Shown: positions 51,920 through 61,236, counted from the stretch's first letter. The stretch: DNA of 64,000 bases from Streptacidiphilus sp. P02-A3a (GCF_014084105.1 NZ_CP048289.1:6519922-6583921), one strand, 5' to 3'. The notes: a model not told the origin generated them from the sequence alone. Program-made: numbers and translations.

Positions 51920-53409
51920 CCGTCGCGTCCTCGCTGGAGCCAGGGGCGGAGGAGGAGCCCGCGCCCGGGCAGGTACCGGCCTCCTTCGGCAGCAAGGTCC
52001 GCTCCGCCGCCCGCTGGAGCCTGGTCAACACCGTGGTCATGCGGCTGGGGAACTTCGCCACCGGCATCGTGCTGGCCCGCTACGTGCTGGGCCCGGCGGC
52101 CTGGGGGGTCTACGGGATCGCCCAGACCGTGCTGCTGGTGCTGCTCTCGGCGAACGAGCTCGGCGTCGGGCTGGCGATCATCCGCTGGGAGGGCGACCCC
52201 CGGCGGTTCGCCCCGACGGTGCTGTCGCTCAGCACGATCTCCAGCACCCTGCTGTACGCGGCCCTGTTCGCGGTCGCTCCCGGGGTGGCCGGGCTGCTCG
52301 GCTCCCCCAGCGCCGCGGGCGTGCTGCGGGTGATGTGCCTGTGCGTGATCCTCGACGGTCTGTCCCAGGTCCCGGCCGGGATCCTCACCCGGGAGTTCGC
52401 CCAGGGCAGGCGGATGGTCATCGACGCGCTCAACTTCGTGCTGAGCACGGCGGTGACCCTCGTCCTCGCCTTCCAGGGCTGGGGGGCGATGAGCTTCGCC
52501 TGGGGCTCGGTGGTCGGCAACGTGGCCGCGCTGATCGGCTGCTGCCTGGCCGCTCCGGGGATGCTGCGGTTCGGCTGGGACCGCGCGCAGGTGCGGGAGC
52601 TGCTGCGGTTCGGGCTGCCGCTGGCCGGAGCGAGCCTGCTGGCGCTGGCGGTGGTCAACGTGGACACCATGATCGTCGGCGCCACCCTGGGCAATGTGGC
52701 CCTGGGCTTCTACGTACTGGCGTTCAACATGTCCGGCTGGCCGGTGCGGATCATCTCGGAGGCCGCGCGCCGGGTCTCCTTCGCCGGTTTCTCCCGGTTG
52801 GCGGGCTCCCCGCAGGCGCTCGCCGCGGGCTTCAGCCGGGCCCTGGGCGTGGTGGTGACCGGTACCGTCCCGCTGTGCGTGCTGCTGGCCGGGTTCGCCG
52901 GGCCGGTCGTCCAGCTGGTCTACGGCACCCAGTGGGCGCCCGCCGCGCGGGCGCTGCCCTGGCTGATGGCGCTCGGACTGGTGCGGATCGGCTGCGAGCT
53001 GTCCTACGACTGCCTGGTCGCGGTGGGCCAGCGCCGACTGCTGATCACCGCGCAGGGCCTGTGGCTGGCCGCGCTGATCCCGGTGCTGATCTTCGCCGCG
53101 CACGCCAACGGGATCGTCGGGGTGTCGCAGGGCCATGTGCTGGTCGCGGCCGGGATCGTGGTGCCGGTCTTCCTGTTCGCCCTGCACCGGGGCGGGGTGA
53201 GCGGCTCCGCGGTCGCCCGCGCCTGCTGGTGGCCGCTGGTCGGCGGCGCGGTGATGGCGGGCGGGATCGCGGGCCTGCACCGGCTGCTGGGCGAGGGCAG
53301 GCCCGCGCTGCTGGCGACCGGGGTGCTGGTGACGGCCGCCTACGCCGGATGCGTGCTGCCCAGCCGGGGCTTCCTGCTGGGGCGCGGGACGGAGCAGGCG
53401 GCGGGATGA
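51916..53409 (+). CDS. Polysaccharide flippase (Wzx/PST family)
   Basis: A 497-residue membrane protein with about 12-14 helices of the polysaccharide-transport (MOP superfamily) type: SLVNTVVMRLGNFATGIVLARYVLGPAAWGVYG, FGLPLAGASLLAL, VDTMIVGATLGNVALGFYVLAFNMSGWPV, LVYGTQWAPAARALPWL. It is expected to flip lipid-linked repeat units across the membrane. GTG start in a GTGA overlap with the Wzz-like gene; the stop overlaps the next gene. Confidence 0.9.
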   Translation: MTVASSLEPGAEEEPAPGQVPASFGSKVRSAARWSLVNTVVMRLGNFATGIVLARYVLGPAAWGVYGIAQTVLLVLLSANELGVGLAIIRWEGDPRRFAPTVLSLSTISSTLLYAALFAVAPGVAGLLGSPSAAGVLRVMCLCVILDGLSQVPAGILTREFAQGRRMVIDALNFVLSTAVTLVLAFQGWGAMSFAWGSVVGNVAALIGCCLAAPGMLRFGWDRAQVRELLRFGLPLAGASLLALAVVNVDTMIVGATLGNVALGFYVLAFNMSGWPVRIISEAARRVSFAGFSRLAGSPQALAAGFSRALGVVVTGTVPLCVLLAGFAGPVVQLVYGTQWAPAARALPWLMALGLVRIGCELSYDCLVAVGQRRLLITAQGLWLAALIPVLIFAAHANGIVGVSQGHVLVAAGIVVPVFLFALHRGGVSGSAVARACWWPLVGGAVMAGGIAGLHRLLGEGRPALLATGVLVTAAYAGCVLPSRGFLLGRGTEQAAG

Positions 53410-54560
53410 GGGGCTGGAGCGGCTGGTCCCCGGCCGGGCGGGTGCTGTTCGCCGGGTTCGCCCTGGCCCTGGCGCTGACGGTGCTGGTGGGCTCCTGCTC
53501 CGGCGCGCGCGAGCGGGACGCGGCGCTGTGCCCGGGCGCCCCGGCGGGCTCCTGCGCGCCTTCCGCGCCCGGCACCCCGGGCACCGGCGGCGGCCCGGCC
53601 GTCCCCGGCCGCAGCGGGCCCGCGTCGGCGTCGGGGTCCGCGTCGGGGTCGGCGTCGGCGCCCGCGTTGAGGTCGGTGCCCGCGTCGCGGCCGCCGTCCG
53701 GCCCCGGCTCCGCCGCCGGGCCCGCGCCGCGGCCGAAGGACTGCCCCTCCCCCGGCGCCTGCGGCTTCCCCGACGCCGCCAGCACCGGCCCCCGGATCCC
53801 GCTCACCCCCCACCGCACCGGGGCGCTGGAGGTGACCCGCGACGGCGAGACCATCAGCGGCTGGGACATCACCGGTTCGCTGGACGTCTACGCCGACGAC
53901 GTCACCGTGGTCGACAGCCGGATCACCTCGACCAACTGGTGGGGGGTCAACCTCCGCCCCGGCTACCACGGCCTGCGGATCCTGCACAGCACCATCACCG
54001 CCGTCCCCGGGCAGGGGCCCGACAACGGCGGCGAGGACTACGCGGTCTCCAACATGGGCGACAGCTCGATCGAGGTCGGCTGGAGCGACATCTCGGTGTT
54101 CGGCAACGCGCTGTCCATGGGGCAGGGCTACCTGCACGACGACTACGTGCACGACCTCGCCGCCTTCCACAACGCCAGCGGCGGCTGGCAGCACCTGGAC
54201 GCGGTGATCAGCGACGGCGGCGGCAGCGGCGGCCTGACCGTCCGCCACAACACGCTGCTGGACTCGGCCCCCGCCGACCAGGGCGCGTCCGCGAGCGTCG
54301 GCCTGTACGCCGACACCGGCGTGGTCAGCAACGCCGCGATCGAGGACAACTGGCTGGCCGGCGGCGCCTACGCGCTCTACGGCGGCGGCGCCGGGGCGAC
54401 CGGCATCACGGTCACCGGCAACGTCTTCTCCACCCAGTACCACCCCGCCTGCGGGGTCTACGGCACGGTGGCCGCCTGGAACGCGGGCGGCGCCGGGAAC
54501 GTGTGGAGCGACAACGAGCTGTCCGACGGCACCCCGGTCACCCCCGGTCCCCCGTCCTGA
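53406..54560 (+). CDS. Putative lipoprotein with right-handed beta-helix domain
   Basis: A 384-residue exported protein. The hydrophobic N-terminus ends in LTVLVGSC, a usable lipobox with Cys at about residue 31. A low-complexity Gly/Ser/Ala/Pro linker (about 32-110) precedes a right-handed parallel beta-helix, pectate-lyase/NosD-like domain (about 135-375). The latter has regular strands such as VTVVDSRITSTNWWGVNLRPGYHGLRILHSTI, TVRHNTLLDS and ITVTGNVFS. Such domains in polysaccharide loci often cleave or bind the polymer. It overlaps the flippase by 4 bp. The catalytic residues of a specific lyase family cannot be assigned by eye. Confidence 0.75.
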   Translation: MRGWSGWSPAGRVLFAGFALALALTVLVGSCSGARERDAALCPGAPAGSCAPSAPGTPGTGGGPAVPGRSGPASASGSASGSASAPALRSVPASRPPSGPGSAAGPAPRPKDCPSPGACGFPDAASTGPRIPLTPHRTGALEVTRDGETISGWDITGSLDVYADDVTVVDSRITSTNWWGVNLRPGYHGLRILHSTITAVPGQGPDNGGEDYAVSNMGDSSIEVGWSDISVFGNALSMGQGYLHDDYVHDLAAFHNASGGWQHLDAVISDGGGSGGLTVRHNTLLDSAPADQGASASVGLYADTGVVSNAAIEDNWLAGGAYALYGGGAGATGITVTGNVFSTQYHPACGVYGTVAAWNAGGAGNVWSDNELSDGTPVTPGPPS

Positions 54561-54596
54561 AGCACTCCTGAAGCACTCCCGAAGCACTCCTGAAGC
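54555..54596. repeat. 11-bp tandem repeat starting at a stop codon
   Basis: TCCTGAAGCAC at 54555 and 54566, TCCCGAAGCAC at 54577 and a partial copy at 54588. The first unit contains the TGA stop of the beta-helix gene. The array fills most of the 71-bp gap before the next gene. Confidence 0.8.
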
Positions 54597-54631
54597 CGCC
54601 CACTCCCGAAGCTGTCCACGAGGAGCACGTG

Positions 54632-55450
54632 ATGCCGCGCCAGACCCTGAGACTCCCCTGGGAGCTGCTGAAGCGGAGGTTCGGCTGGCTGGTCCTCTAC
54701 GAGGCCAGGAACAAGGTGCTGCTGGCGCCGTCCGCGCTGCGGCTGCGCCGCTTCGAGGACGCCGAGGTGCTCCGGCTCTCGGCGGCGTTCCCGCTCGGGC
54801 CGCCGACCGCGCTGGTGGCCACGGTCATCGCCACCCACCGGCGGCCCGAGGCGCTGCTCGCGGCGGTGCGCTCGGCGCTGGCGCAGACCGTGCGGGACCA
54901 GGTGGTCATCGTCGTCGACGACGGCGCGGGGCTGCCGGACCCGTCCGAACTGCCGGACGACCCGCGGCTGTTCGCCGTCTCGCTGGCCCGCAACAGCGGA
55001 ACCGCCGGAGTTGTCCGCAATGTCGGCATCAGGCTCACCAGCTCCCCGTACCTGGCCTTCCTCGACGACGACAACCTCTGGGAACCGGAGCACCTGGGCG
55101 TGGCGCTGGCCGCCCTGGCCGCCCCCGGGGCCGACGCGCCCGACGGCGTCTACACGGCGCTGCGCCGGATGCTGCCCGACGGCAGCGAGCATGACGTCCT
55201 CTCGGTGCCCTTCGACCGCCGCCGCGCCGCGCATCAGTCCTTCCTGGACACCAACGCCTTCGTCGCCCGCCGCACCCCGGCGCTGCACTTCAGCCGACTG
55301 CGGCGGACGCCCGAGGTGATGCCCCGTGAGGACTGGGAGCTGATCCGCCGCTACAGCCGCCGCCACCAGGTACGACATCTGCCCGAGCCCACGGTGCGCT
55401 ACCTGGTGAACCCCGGCAGCTACTACACCGCTTGGGACCAGCGGGGCTGA
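54632..55450 (+). CDS. Family 2 glycosyltransferase
   Basis: A 272-residue GT-A fold enzyme. TVIATHRRPEALLAAVRSALAQ begins the nucleotide-binding part, VVDDGAG supplies the first Asp pair, RNSGTAGVVRNVGI and AFLDDDNLWEPEHL give the DxD-like metal site (DDD), and MPREDWELIRRYS carries the ED catalytic pair. The first 50 residues are an amphipathic or membrane-associated extension. ATG 54632 is chosen over GTG 54629 because GAGGAG is 6 nt before it. It transfers a sugar in repeat-unit assembly; donor unknown. Confidence 0.86.
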   Translation: MPRQTLRLPWELLKRRFGWLVLYEARNKVLLAPSALRLRRFEDAEVLRLSAAFPLGPPTALVATVIATHRRPEALLAAVRSALAQTVRDQVVIVVDDGAGLPDPSELPDDPRLFAVSLARNSGTAGVVRNVGIRLTSSPYLAFLDDDNLWEPEHLGVALAALAAPGADAPDGVYTALRRMLPDGSEHDVLSVPFDRRRAAHQSFLDTNAFVARRTPALHFSRLRRTPEVMPREDWELIRRYSRRHQVRHLPEPTVRYLVNPGSYYTAWDQRG

Positions 55451-55458
55451 AGTTACAC

Positions 55459-55484
55459 TTGAGGTGCTGCGGCCAAGACCTCAA
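55459..55484. promoter_or_regulatory. Inverted repeat ahead of the DUF4157 gene
   Basis: TTGAGGT and ACCTCAA form a perfect 7-bp inverted repeat with a 12-nt spacer in the 65-bp gap before the DUF4157 gene. It may be an operator or a weak terminator of the glycosyltransferase. Confidence 0.45.
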
Positions 55485-55515
55485 CTCCGCTGCCCGGACA
55501 GAAAAGGGATTCCAG

Positions 55516-57489
55516 GTGCGCGCGCAAGACTCCGGCAAGGCTCCCAGTCAGACCGTCCAGCGACCGGCCCCGGAGCGTGCCCATGCGGTCGCGCCGACGG
55601 TGGCCGCGTTCAACGCGGGCGGCAGATCCCCCCAGTCGATCCTCGCCATGCAGCGCAGCGTCGGGAACGCGGCGGTCTCCCGCATGATCGAGGAGTCCCG
55701 CCACCAGCACGGAGCCGGATGCGGCCACGCCGGGGAGGGGCGCGAGCCCGCCGTGCAGCGGATGCCCAAGGAACTGCGCGACACCACCGCGCGGCGGCAG
55801 CAGGCGGCGGCCAACGCCCCCCGCTCGGCGCGGCTGGCCGCTCAGGCCGGTGGGGCCGGCACGCGGGTGCTGACGCCGCGACGCGACGTCGAGGGCCGGG
55901 AGCTCTGGCAGGGCGGCCGGAACCAACTCAACTTCCCCGACCACGTGCAGGAGGCGTTCTACGGCAGCCTGGCTTCGCAGGTCGACGCCAACAACGTGGC
56001 CACCTACTGCTGCGAGAGCTGTAGCGGTTGGGTGCCGCGCAAGCGCGACGCCGCCCGGGGCAGCAAGGACTTCGCCACCATCGACCACATGCGGGGCATC
56101 ATCTCGCGGGTGAACGAGGAGCCGGTCGAGGAGGTGCGGGACGCCGAGGGCCACACCTTCGACGCCATGCTGCTGGCCGACGCCCAGGCCGCCGCCTGGG
56201 ACCTGGGCAACCTCCGGATGCTGTGCTCGCGGTGCAACTCCAGTGACGGCAGCGTGAGCGAGAGCCGTACCAGCGACAGCGCCGGGCCGAAGCACCGTCG
56301 CGACTGCCCGGCCTGCGCCGCGGAGCGGGCCGGGAACGTCCAGCGGCTGGCGGCCTCGGCGCAGCCGTCCCACGCCTTCGCCGACGACACGGTGCAGCGG
56401 TCGGCGGTCCAGGGCGTGCTGGGCACCGCCGGGCAGCCGCTGGCGGCGGGGGTGCGGGCCGACATGGAGGCCCGGCTCGGCGCCGACTTCTCCGACGTCC
56501 GCGTCCACACCGACGCCGCCGCCCGCGCGTCGGCCGCCGAGGTCGGCGCGCACGCCTACACCTCCGGCAACCATGTGGTGATCGGCGACGGCGGCGGTGA
56601 CCGGCACACCCTCGCCCACGAGTTGACGCACGTCATCCAGCAGCGCAGCGGCCCGGTGGCCGGTACGGACAACGGTTCCGGTCTGCGGATCAGTGATCCC
56701 TCCGACCGCTTCGAGCGGGAGGCGGAGGCCAACGCCCACCGCGCGCTGAGCGGTTCGGCGCCGGTCGCGCGGAGCGAGGGCGAGGCGGCGGTCCACGCTC
56801 CGGTCGCGGGTGCGGAGCCGGTGCAGCGGATGGAGGCGGCTCCGGCCGAGGTGCTGCCCCGGCCGCTGCCGGACCAGCTCCGGGACGCCTTCCGGGAGGC
56901 CGACGAACACACCCAGTTCGAGGGCGCGTACTGGGCCTTCATGGCCGCCTACATGGTCGACCACCCGGAGATCACCCAGGCCCGCGCCGGCAGCCCCAGG
57001 AGCATCCAGGGCGCCCAGACGATCTGGAACCAGGTGCGGGCCGAACGGGTGGCCGCGGCCAACGCCGCCCAGGAGGCGATCGCGCAGCGGCAGTTGGCCA
57101 CCAGGGCGAACCACCGCGGTACCTGGGTGATGAACCCCGACACCGTCTACCTCAACGGCGCCCACCCCGCCGAGCTCAAGGACGCCACCCGCGAGCAGTT
57201 GGCGATGAACCACCTCCGTGCCAACGGCGTCGGCAGCAACCGCTTCGAGCCGAAGCTGAACGAGCGGTGCCACGTACACGGCCTGACGGACAGTCAGGGA
57301 GTGGCCTTCATCTACCTGCTGGAGCCCGACTTCCGGGTCCGGGCCTACGTCTACGACCTCGCGGCGGGCCGCCACAACGGCAACGAGTACGCCTGGACCG
57401 CGGGCGGGCGCGGCGGCTACACCAGCCAGGCCGCCATCCCGGCCCTGGCGGGCTCGCAGGAGCGGGCGAGCCGGCTGCCGCAGACCTAG
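55516..57489 (+). CDS. DUF4157 protein with HNH-like nuclease domain, putative contractile-injection effector
   Basis: A 657-residue protein. The N-terminus carries the AMQRSVGNAAVSRM motif typical of eCIS-associated DUF4157 proteins. Residues about 135-270 hold an HNH/Cys-zinc segment: YCCESC (CxxC), ATIDHM (Asp-His), NLRMLCSRCNSSD (N..LC..CN), then CPAC. The DUF4157 metallopeptidase-like domain follows (about 300-400), with QPLAAGVRADMEARLGADFSDVRVHTD and the zinc motif HELTH in LAHELTHVIQQRSG, then FEREAEANAHRAL. The C-terminal 190 residues (RNHxGTW, NERCHVHGL) are unassigned. GTG 55516 is chosen for AAGGGA 7 nt upstream. No injection-system structural gene is in the window. Confidence 0.8.
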   Translation: MRAQDSGKAPSQTVQRPAPERAHAVAPTVAAFNAGGRSPQSILAMQRSVGNAAVSRMIEESRHQHGAGCGHAGEGREPAVQRMPKELRDTTARRQQAAANAPRSARLAAQAGGAGTRVLTPRRDVEGRELWQGGRNQLNFPDHVQEAFYGSLASQVDANNVATYCCESCSGWVPRKRDAARGSKDFATIDHMRGIISRVNEEPVEEVRDAEGHTFDAMLLADAQAAAWDLGNLRMLCSRCNSSDGSVSESRTSDSAGPKHRRDCPACAAERAGNVQRLAASAQPSHAFADDTVQRSAVQGVLGTAGQPLAAGVRADMEARLGADFSDVRVHTDAAARASAAEVGAHAYTSGNHVVIGDGGGDRHTLAHELTHVIQQRSGPVAGTDNGSGLRISDPSDRFEREAEANAHRALSGSAPVARSEGEAAVHAPVAGAEPVQRMEAAPAEVLPRPLPDQLRDAFREADEHTQFEGAYWAFMAAYMVDHPEITQARAGSPRSIQGAQTIWNQVRAERVAAANAAQEAIAQRQLATRANHRGTWVMNPDTVYLNGAHPAELKDATREQLAMNHLRANGVGSNRFEPKLNERCHVHGLTDSQGVAFIYLLEPDFRVRAYVYDLAAGRHNGNEYAWTAGGRGGYTSQAAIPALAGSQERASRLPQT

Positions 57490-57506
57490 CCGTTCCCCGT
57501 TGGCCG

Positions 57507-58436
57507 CTAGTCGGTCCGCATCCGCAGCAGCGCGGCGGCGGCCGCGCGGTTGGGGGCCCGGCCGAGTACCGCGCGGGAGGTCTCCCGGAGCAGCACCGCC
57601 GCGCGGAAGAGCGCGGTGGCGGCGGCGCCGTGGCGGCGGCGGTAGAGGCGGACCCGGTTGACCACCAGCAGCGTCCACAGCCGGGGCGAGACCTTGGAGT
57701 CGCCGCCCAGGTGGACGGCGGAGGCGTCGGGCTGGAGCCGGGTGGCGTAGCCGAGGTCGCGGGCGCGCAGGCAGTAGTCGGTCTCCTCGGAGTAGAGGAA
57801 GAAGGACTCGTCCCAGGGCCCGCAGTGGTCCAGGCAGTCCCTGGACAGGGCCATCAGCGCGCCGGTGGCCCAGTCCGCGCGGGTCTCGCGGGTGTAGGCG
57901 CCGGGGTCGGTGACCAGTTCGCCCAGGTGCGGGAAGCGGCCCGCGCGGCGGTTGCCGATCACCGCCTCGCCCAGGGCCCGGCCGACCGCCGGCTCCCGGC
58001 GCAGTGTGTGCACCAGCACGCCGTCGGCCTCGTGCAGCAGCGGGACGCTGATGCCGACCCTGGCGCCGTCCGGCAGCGCGGTGTCCAGCGCGGCCACCAG
58101 CGTGGCGGCGCAGCCGGGGCGGAGCCGGATGTCGGGGTTGCAGATCAGCGCGGCGCGGTAGCCGCCGTCGCGGTCGGCGGCGCCGAGGGCGGCGTTGATG
58201 CCCGCGGCGTAGCCGGCGTTGCGGCCGGTCTGCACCAGCACGGCCTCGGGGGCGAGGCGGCGCAGCAGGGCGACGGTGTCGTCGGCCGAGTCGTTGTCGG
58301 CGACCACCAGCCGCCAGTCGAGCCCGGCCATGCCCTCGGCCAGTGAGCCGAGGAATCCCGGGAGCACGTCGGCGCTGTTCCAGGTGACGGCGACGACCGC
58401 CACCGGTGCTGCGGTCCGGGGCTGCTGGGACGGCAT
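57507..58436 (-). CDS. Family 2 glycosyltransferase (rhamnosyltransferase-like)
   Basis: A 309-residue GT2 enzyme: VVAVTWNSADVLPGFLGSL, VVADNDSADDTV, TGRNAGYAAGINAAL, ALICNPDIRL (the NPD in place of DxD typical of WbbL-like rhamnosyltransferases), ATGALMALSRDCLDHCGPWDESFFLYSEETDYCLRARDLG (ED-Y catalytic segment). GGAGACCTG precedes the ATG, which shares one base with the stop of the Wzz-Wzy gene, so the two are coupled. Confidence 0.88.
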   Translation of the reverse strand: MPSQQPRTAAPVAVVAVTWNSADVLPGFLGSLAEGMAGLDWRLVVADNDSADDTVALLRRLAPEAVLVQTGRNAGYAAGINAALGAADRDGGYRAALICNPDIRLRPGCAATLVAALDTALPDGARVGISVPLLHEADGVLVHTLRREPAVGRALGEAVIGNRRAGRFPHLGELVTDPGAYTRETRADWATGALMALSRDCLDHCGPWDESFFLYSEETDYCLRARDLGYATRLQPDASAVHLGGDSKVSPRLWTLLVVNRVRLYRRRHGAAATALFRAAVLLRETSRAVLGRAPNRAAAAALLRMRTD

Positions 58437-60493
58437 CAGGTCTCCACGGGTTGGGGTATCGGGGTGCTGCTCGGGCGGGGAACGACGGGAACGACGGGAA
58501 CGACGGGGACAGCGGTGGCCGTGGGGACAGCGGGTGTCCCGGCCGTGGCGGCGTCCTGGCGCAGGAAGGCCAGGTAGCGCCCGCCCGCGCCCAGGGTCAG
58601 GAAGAACATTCCGGCGAACATGGCGAAGCTCAGCGCGTCGAAGGTGGCGCTGATGACCAGGGCGACCAGGGCCGAGGCGAAGAACGCCTGGCCCAGCTCC
58701 CGGTCCGACTCGGTGCGGGCCAGCCTGCGGATCGCCCCGCCCTGGTGGATCCCGGTCAGGTAGAGCGTCAGCAGCGCGACCAGTCCGACCGCGCCCATCT
58801 CGGCGGCGGTGAGCATGTACTGGTTGTCGGTGAAGAAGTACAGGTCGGGGGTGAAGGTGCCGAAGCCCCGGCCGAACAGCGGCCGTTCGCTGAGGTAGGG
58901 GAGGATCTCGGAGTACTTGACGGTCCGGGCCTGGGTACTGCTGTCGGAGTCCGACAGGAAGGTGGAGAACAGGGTGATGATGGTGCCGATCAGCCCGGGG
59001 ATGACCACCTTCATGGCGCCGACCCCGGCGGTGATCAGCCCGATCGCGGTCCAGCGCCGCTGCGGCCCCCAGCGGGTGACCATCACGATGCCGATCAGCG
59101 CCGCGCCGATGATCGAGGTCCGGGAGACGGTCAGCGGCAGCGCTCCGGCCATGATCACCACCGGTCCCCAGCGGCGGACCAGGTGCAGCTGGCGGCGGAT
59201 CGGGTCCAGCGCCTGCTGGATGGCGAAGGGCAGCAGGATGGAGAGCATCCCTCCGAACTCCAGCGGCTGCGCGGTGGTCGACCGCGGCCGGGTGAACGAG
59301 CCCCGGTCCATGGCCTCGATCCCGGTGACACTGGCGTGCAGCCCCGGGATGTTGATCGAGTCGGCGATGTTGGTCTCGGTGAAGAAGTCGTAGTAGCCGA
59401 GCGCGGCCACGATCGTGGCCATCACGATCAGTCGGCGCATCAGCACGTCCAGCCGGGACCGGTCCTGGATCCCGGCCGAGGTGAGCACCACCAGCCCGAC
59501 CCACACCAGCAGGCCGATCAGCCCCCGGTCGGCCCCCAGCACCTCCTCGTGCGAGCTGGACCGCAGCGAGTCCGCGACGTAGGAGCACAGCACCGCGCCG
59601 GTGAGCACGCACATCGCCAGCCGCGGCCCGCGGGTGCCGGGGGCCGGGACGATCCGGCCGCAGAACCAGGTCGCCAGGTACCAGATGAGCCCGCACAGGG
59701 CGAACACGTTGGCCGGGGTGCCGACGCCGCCGAGCGCGGGCAGCGCCAGGTCGGAGGGGATGAACAGGGCCAGCGCCAGGTAGCCGGTGAGCACCGCGGT
59801 GGCGTCCAGCGAACGGCCGAGCAGTCGGCCGGTCGCGCGTTTGACCGGCCAGGGGTTGATCCGCGCCCCGCCGAACGGCCGTCGGCGGCGGGCCAGCATC
59901 ACGCTCTCGGTCAGGAAGGAGGACAGCAGCCCGCCGCCGAACCCGAGGATCACCATGCCCGCGACGTACTGGTCCTTGCTCTTGGACTGCCGTACCGGCG
60001 TCTGCGGCAGCACCACCGGCTCGGTAGTCACCCGGTACTGCTCGGGGACGCCCGAGGCCAGCTGGAGGGCCGCCAGCTGGGTTCCGGCGAAGGTGGTGAG
60101 GGTGCTGGTCTCGCGCAGCACCCGAGCCTGGTCGACCCCGGTGACGGTGAGCGTGAGCAGCGGTCCCGAGGCTCCGGACGCGAAGCCCGCCGTGTAAGGG
60201 TCGGTGACACCGAGCCCCTGCAGGTCCTGGACCGCGTCGCTGGAGTCCAGGGTGCGGATCAGCACGTCGGCGGTCACCACCAGGGCTCCACCGGCGTTGG
60301 AGATCGGGTTGCCGAAGGTGGGGGCCAGTTCGGCGACGGCGGTGGAGTCCAGCAGGGCGACCGAGCTCTGCGACTCGTAGGACGGCGGGACCTTGACGTA
60401 GAGGTAGGCCCCGGCCAGCAGGCCGAGCACGGTCAGCGGCGCCATCAGGTACCAGCGCCTGCGCAGCACCAACAGGATCTCACTGATACTCAT
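58436..60493 (-). CDS. Wzz-Wzy fusion: chain-length domain joined to an O-antigen polymerase/ligase
   Basis: A 685-residue membrane protein combining two activities usually on separate genes. Residues 1 to about 200 are Wzz-like (SEILLVLRRRWYLMAPLTVLGLLAGAYLY, extracytoplasmic YESQSSVALL region, second helix YVAGMVILGFGGGLL). Residues about 235-640 have about 10 helices and the large periplasmic loop of Wzy/WaaL-type O-antigen polymerases or ligases (PLEFGGMLSILLPFAIQ, LTVSRTSIIGAALIG, RPLFGRGFGTFTP, YMLTAAEMGAVGLVALL). The tail has VVP repeats from a 9-bp DNA repeat. Inferred role: polymerising repeat units with built-in length control. It is translationally coupled to the downstream GT2. 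Confidence 0.82.
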   Translation of the reverse strand: MSISEILLVLRRRWYLMAPLTVLGLLAGAYLYVKVPPSYESQSSVALLDSTAVAELAPTFGNPISNAGGALVVTADVLIRTLDSSDAVQDLQGLGVTDPYTAGFASGASGPLLTLTVTGVDQARVLRETSTLTTFAGTQLAALQLASGVPEQYRVTTEPVVLPQTPVRQSKSKDQYVAGMVILGFGGGLLSSFLTESVMLARRRRPFGGARINPWPVKRATGRLLGRSLDATAVLTGYLALALFIPSDLALPALGGVGTPANVFALCGLIWYLATWFCGRIVPAPGTRGPRLAMCVLTGAVLCSYVADSLRSSSHEEVLGADRGLIGLLVWVGLVVLTSAGIQDRSRLDVLMRRLIVMATIVAALGYYDFFTETNIADSINIPGLHASVTGIEAMDRGSFTRPRSTTAQPLEFGGMLSILLPFAIQQALDPIRRQLHLVRRWGPVVIMAGALPLTVSRTSIIGAALIGIVMVTRWGPQRRWTAIGLITAGVGAMKVVIPGLIGTIITLFSTFLSDSDSSTQARTVKYSEILPYLSERPLFGRGFGTFTPDLYFFTDNQYMLTAAEMGAVGLVALLTLYLTGIHQGGAIRRLARTESDRELGQAFFASALVALVISATFDALSFAMFAGMFFLTLGAGGRYLAFLRQDAATAGTPAVPTATAVPVVPVVPVVPRPSSTPIPQPVET

Positions 60494-60591
60494 ATCGCCT
60501 CCCCCTGAACCGAGTTCATCATGATGCCAGCTGAAACGGTGGCAGCGGCCCGGGCGTCCTGAGAGGATCGGCGGTGACGGAAGGATGCCCC

Positions 60592-61236
60592 GTGTCGCCC
60601 GGTGATTTCCTGAATGTGCTGATCCGCCGCTGGTACGTGCTGGTCCTCGCGCTGCTGCTGACCGCGGGCGGTGTGTACCACGTGCTGCGGCCGACCCGGC
60701 TGTACCAGAGCACGGCGGTGGTCGTGCTGAAGCCCCCGGCGACCGGGACCCAGCCGAACCAGCTGGCGAACCTCCAGCCGACCCTCGCCACGGACTCGGT
60801 CGCGGTGCTGCAACAGATGGAGTCCCCGGCCGGGTCGGCCGAGTTGCGCGCCGCGGGGGTGCAGGGGAACTACTCGCTGTCCCCCAGGAACAGCGGCACC
60901 ACCGCGACCCCCGCGTACCTGATCCCCTCGGTGCAGTTGCAGTCGGAGCTGCCGGACCCGGCGCGGGCCGACGCCGTGGTGCGGGAGCTGATCACCAGCT
61001 ACGTCCAGCACGTGGCGGCGTTGCAGGACGCCCAGGACGTCCCCGCCGCCGCCCGGATGAGCGTGACCGTGCTGGTCCCGCCGAGCGCCGCCGAGATGTA
61101 CGGCACCAAGAGCCGGGGACTGGTCGGGGTGACGCTGCTGGGCGCGGTCGGCGGGGTGCTGGGCGCCCTGTGGGCCGACCGCTGGGCGCTGCGGCGGCGG
61201 CGCCCAGGGACGGCGGCGGCCGGGCTGACCGCCTAG
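60592..61236 (+). CDS. Wzz-like chain-length determinant
   Basis: A 214-residue two-helix protein: SPGDFLNVLIRRWYVLVLALLLTAGGVYHVLRP (helix 1), a periplasmic region from YQSTAVVVLKPP to VTVLVPPSA, and a second helix GLVGVTLLGAVGGVLGALWADRW. GTG 60592 is chosen over GTG 60574 because GGAAGG lies 7 nt before it. It is divergent from the Wzz-Wzy fusion across about 98 bp and is the third Wzz-like protein of the locus. The C-terminal kinase part of BY-kinases is absent. Confidence 0.8.
   Translation: MSPGDFLNVLIRRWYVLVLALLLTAGGVYHVLRPTRLYQSTAVVVLKPPATGTQPNQLANLQPTLATDSVAVLQQMESPAGSAELRAAGVQGNYSLSPRNSGTTATPAYLIPSVQLQSELPDPARADAVVRELITSYVQHVAALQDAQDVPAAARMSVTVLVPPSAAEMYGTKSRGLVGVTLLGAVGGVLGALWADRWALRRRRPGTAAAGLTA

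Noticed and set aside
55516..57489. Reading the DUF4157 HELTH motif as an ordinary secreted metalloprotease
   Set aside because: There is no signal peptide, and the QRSVGNAAVSRM and FEREA features match injection-system cargo rather than secreted proteases.
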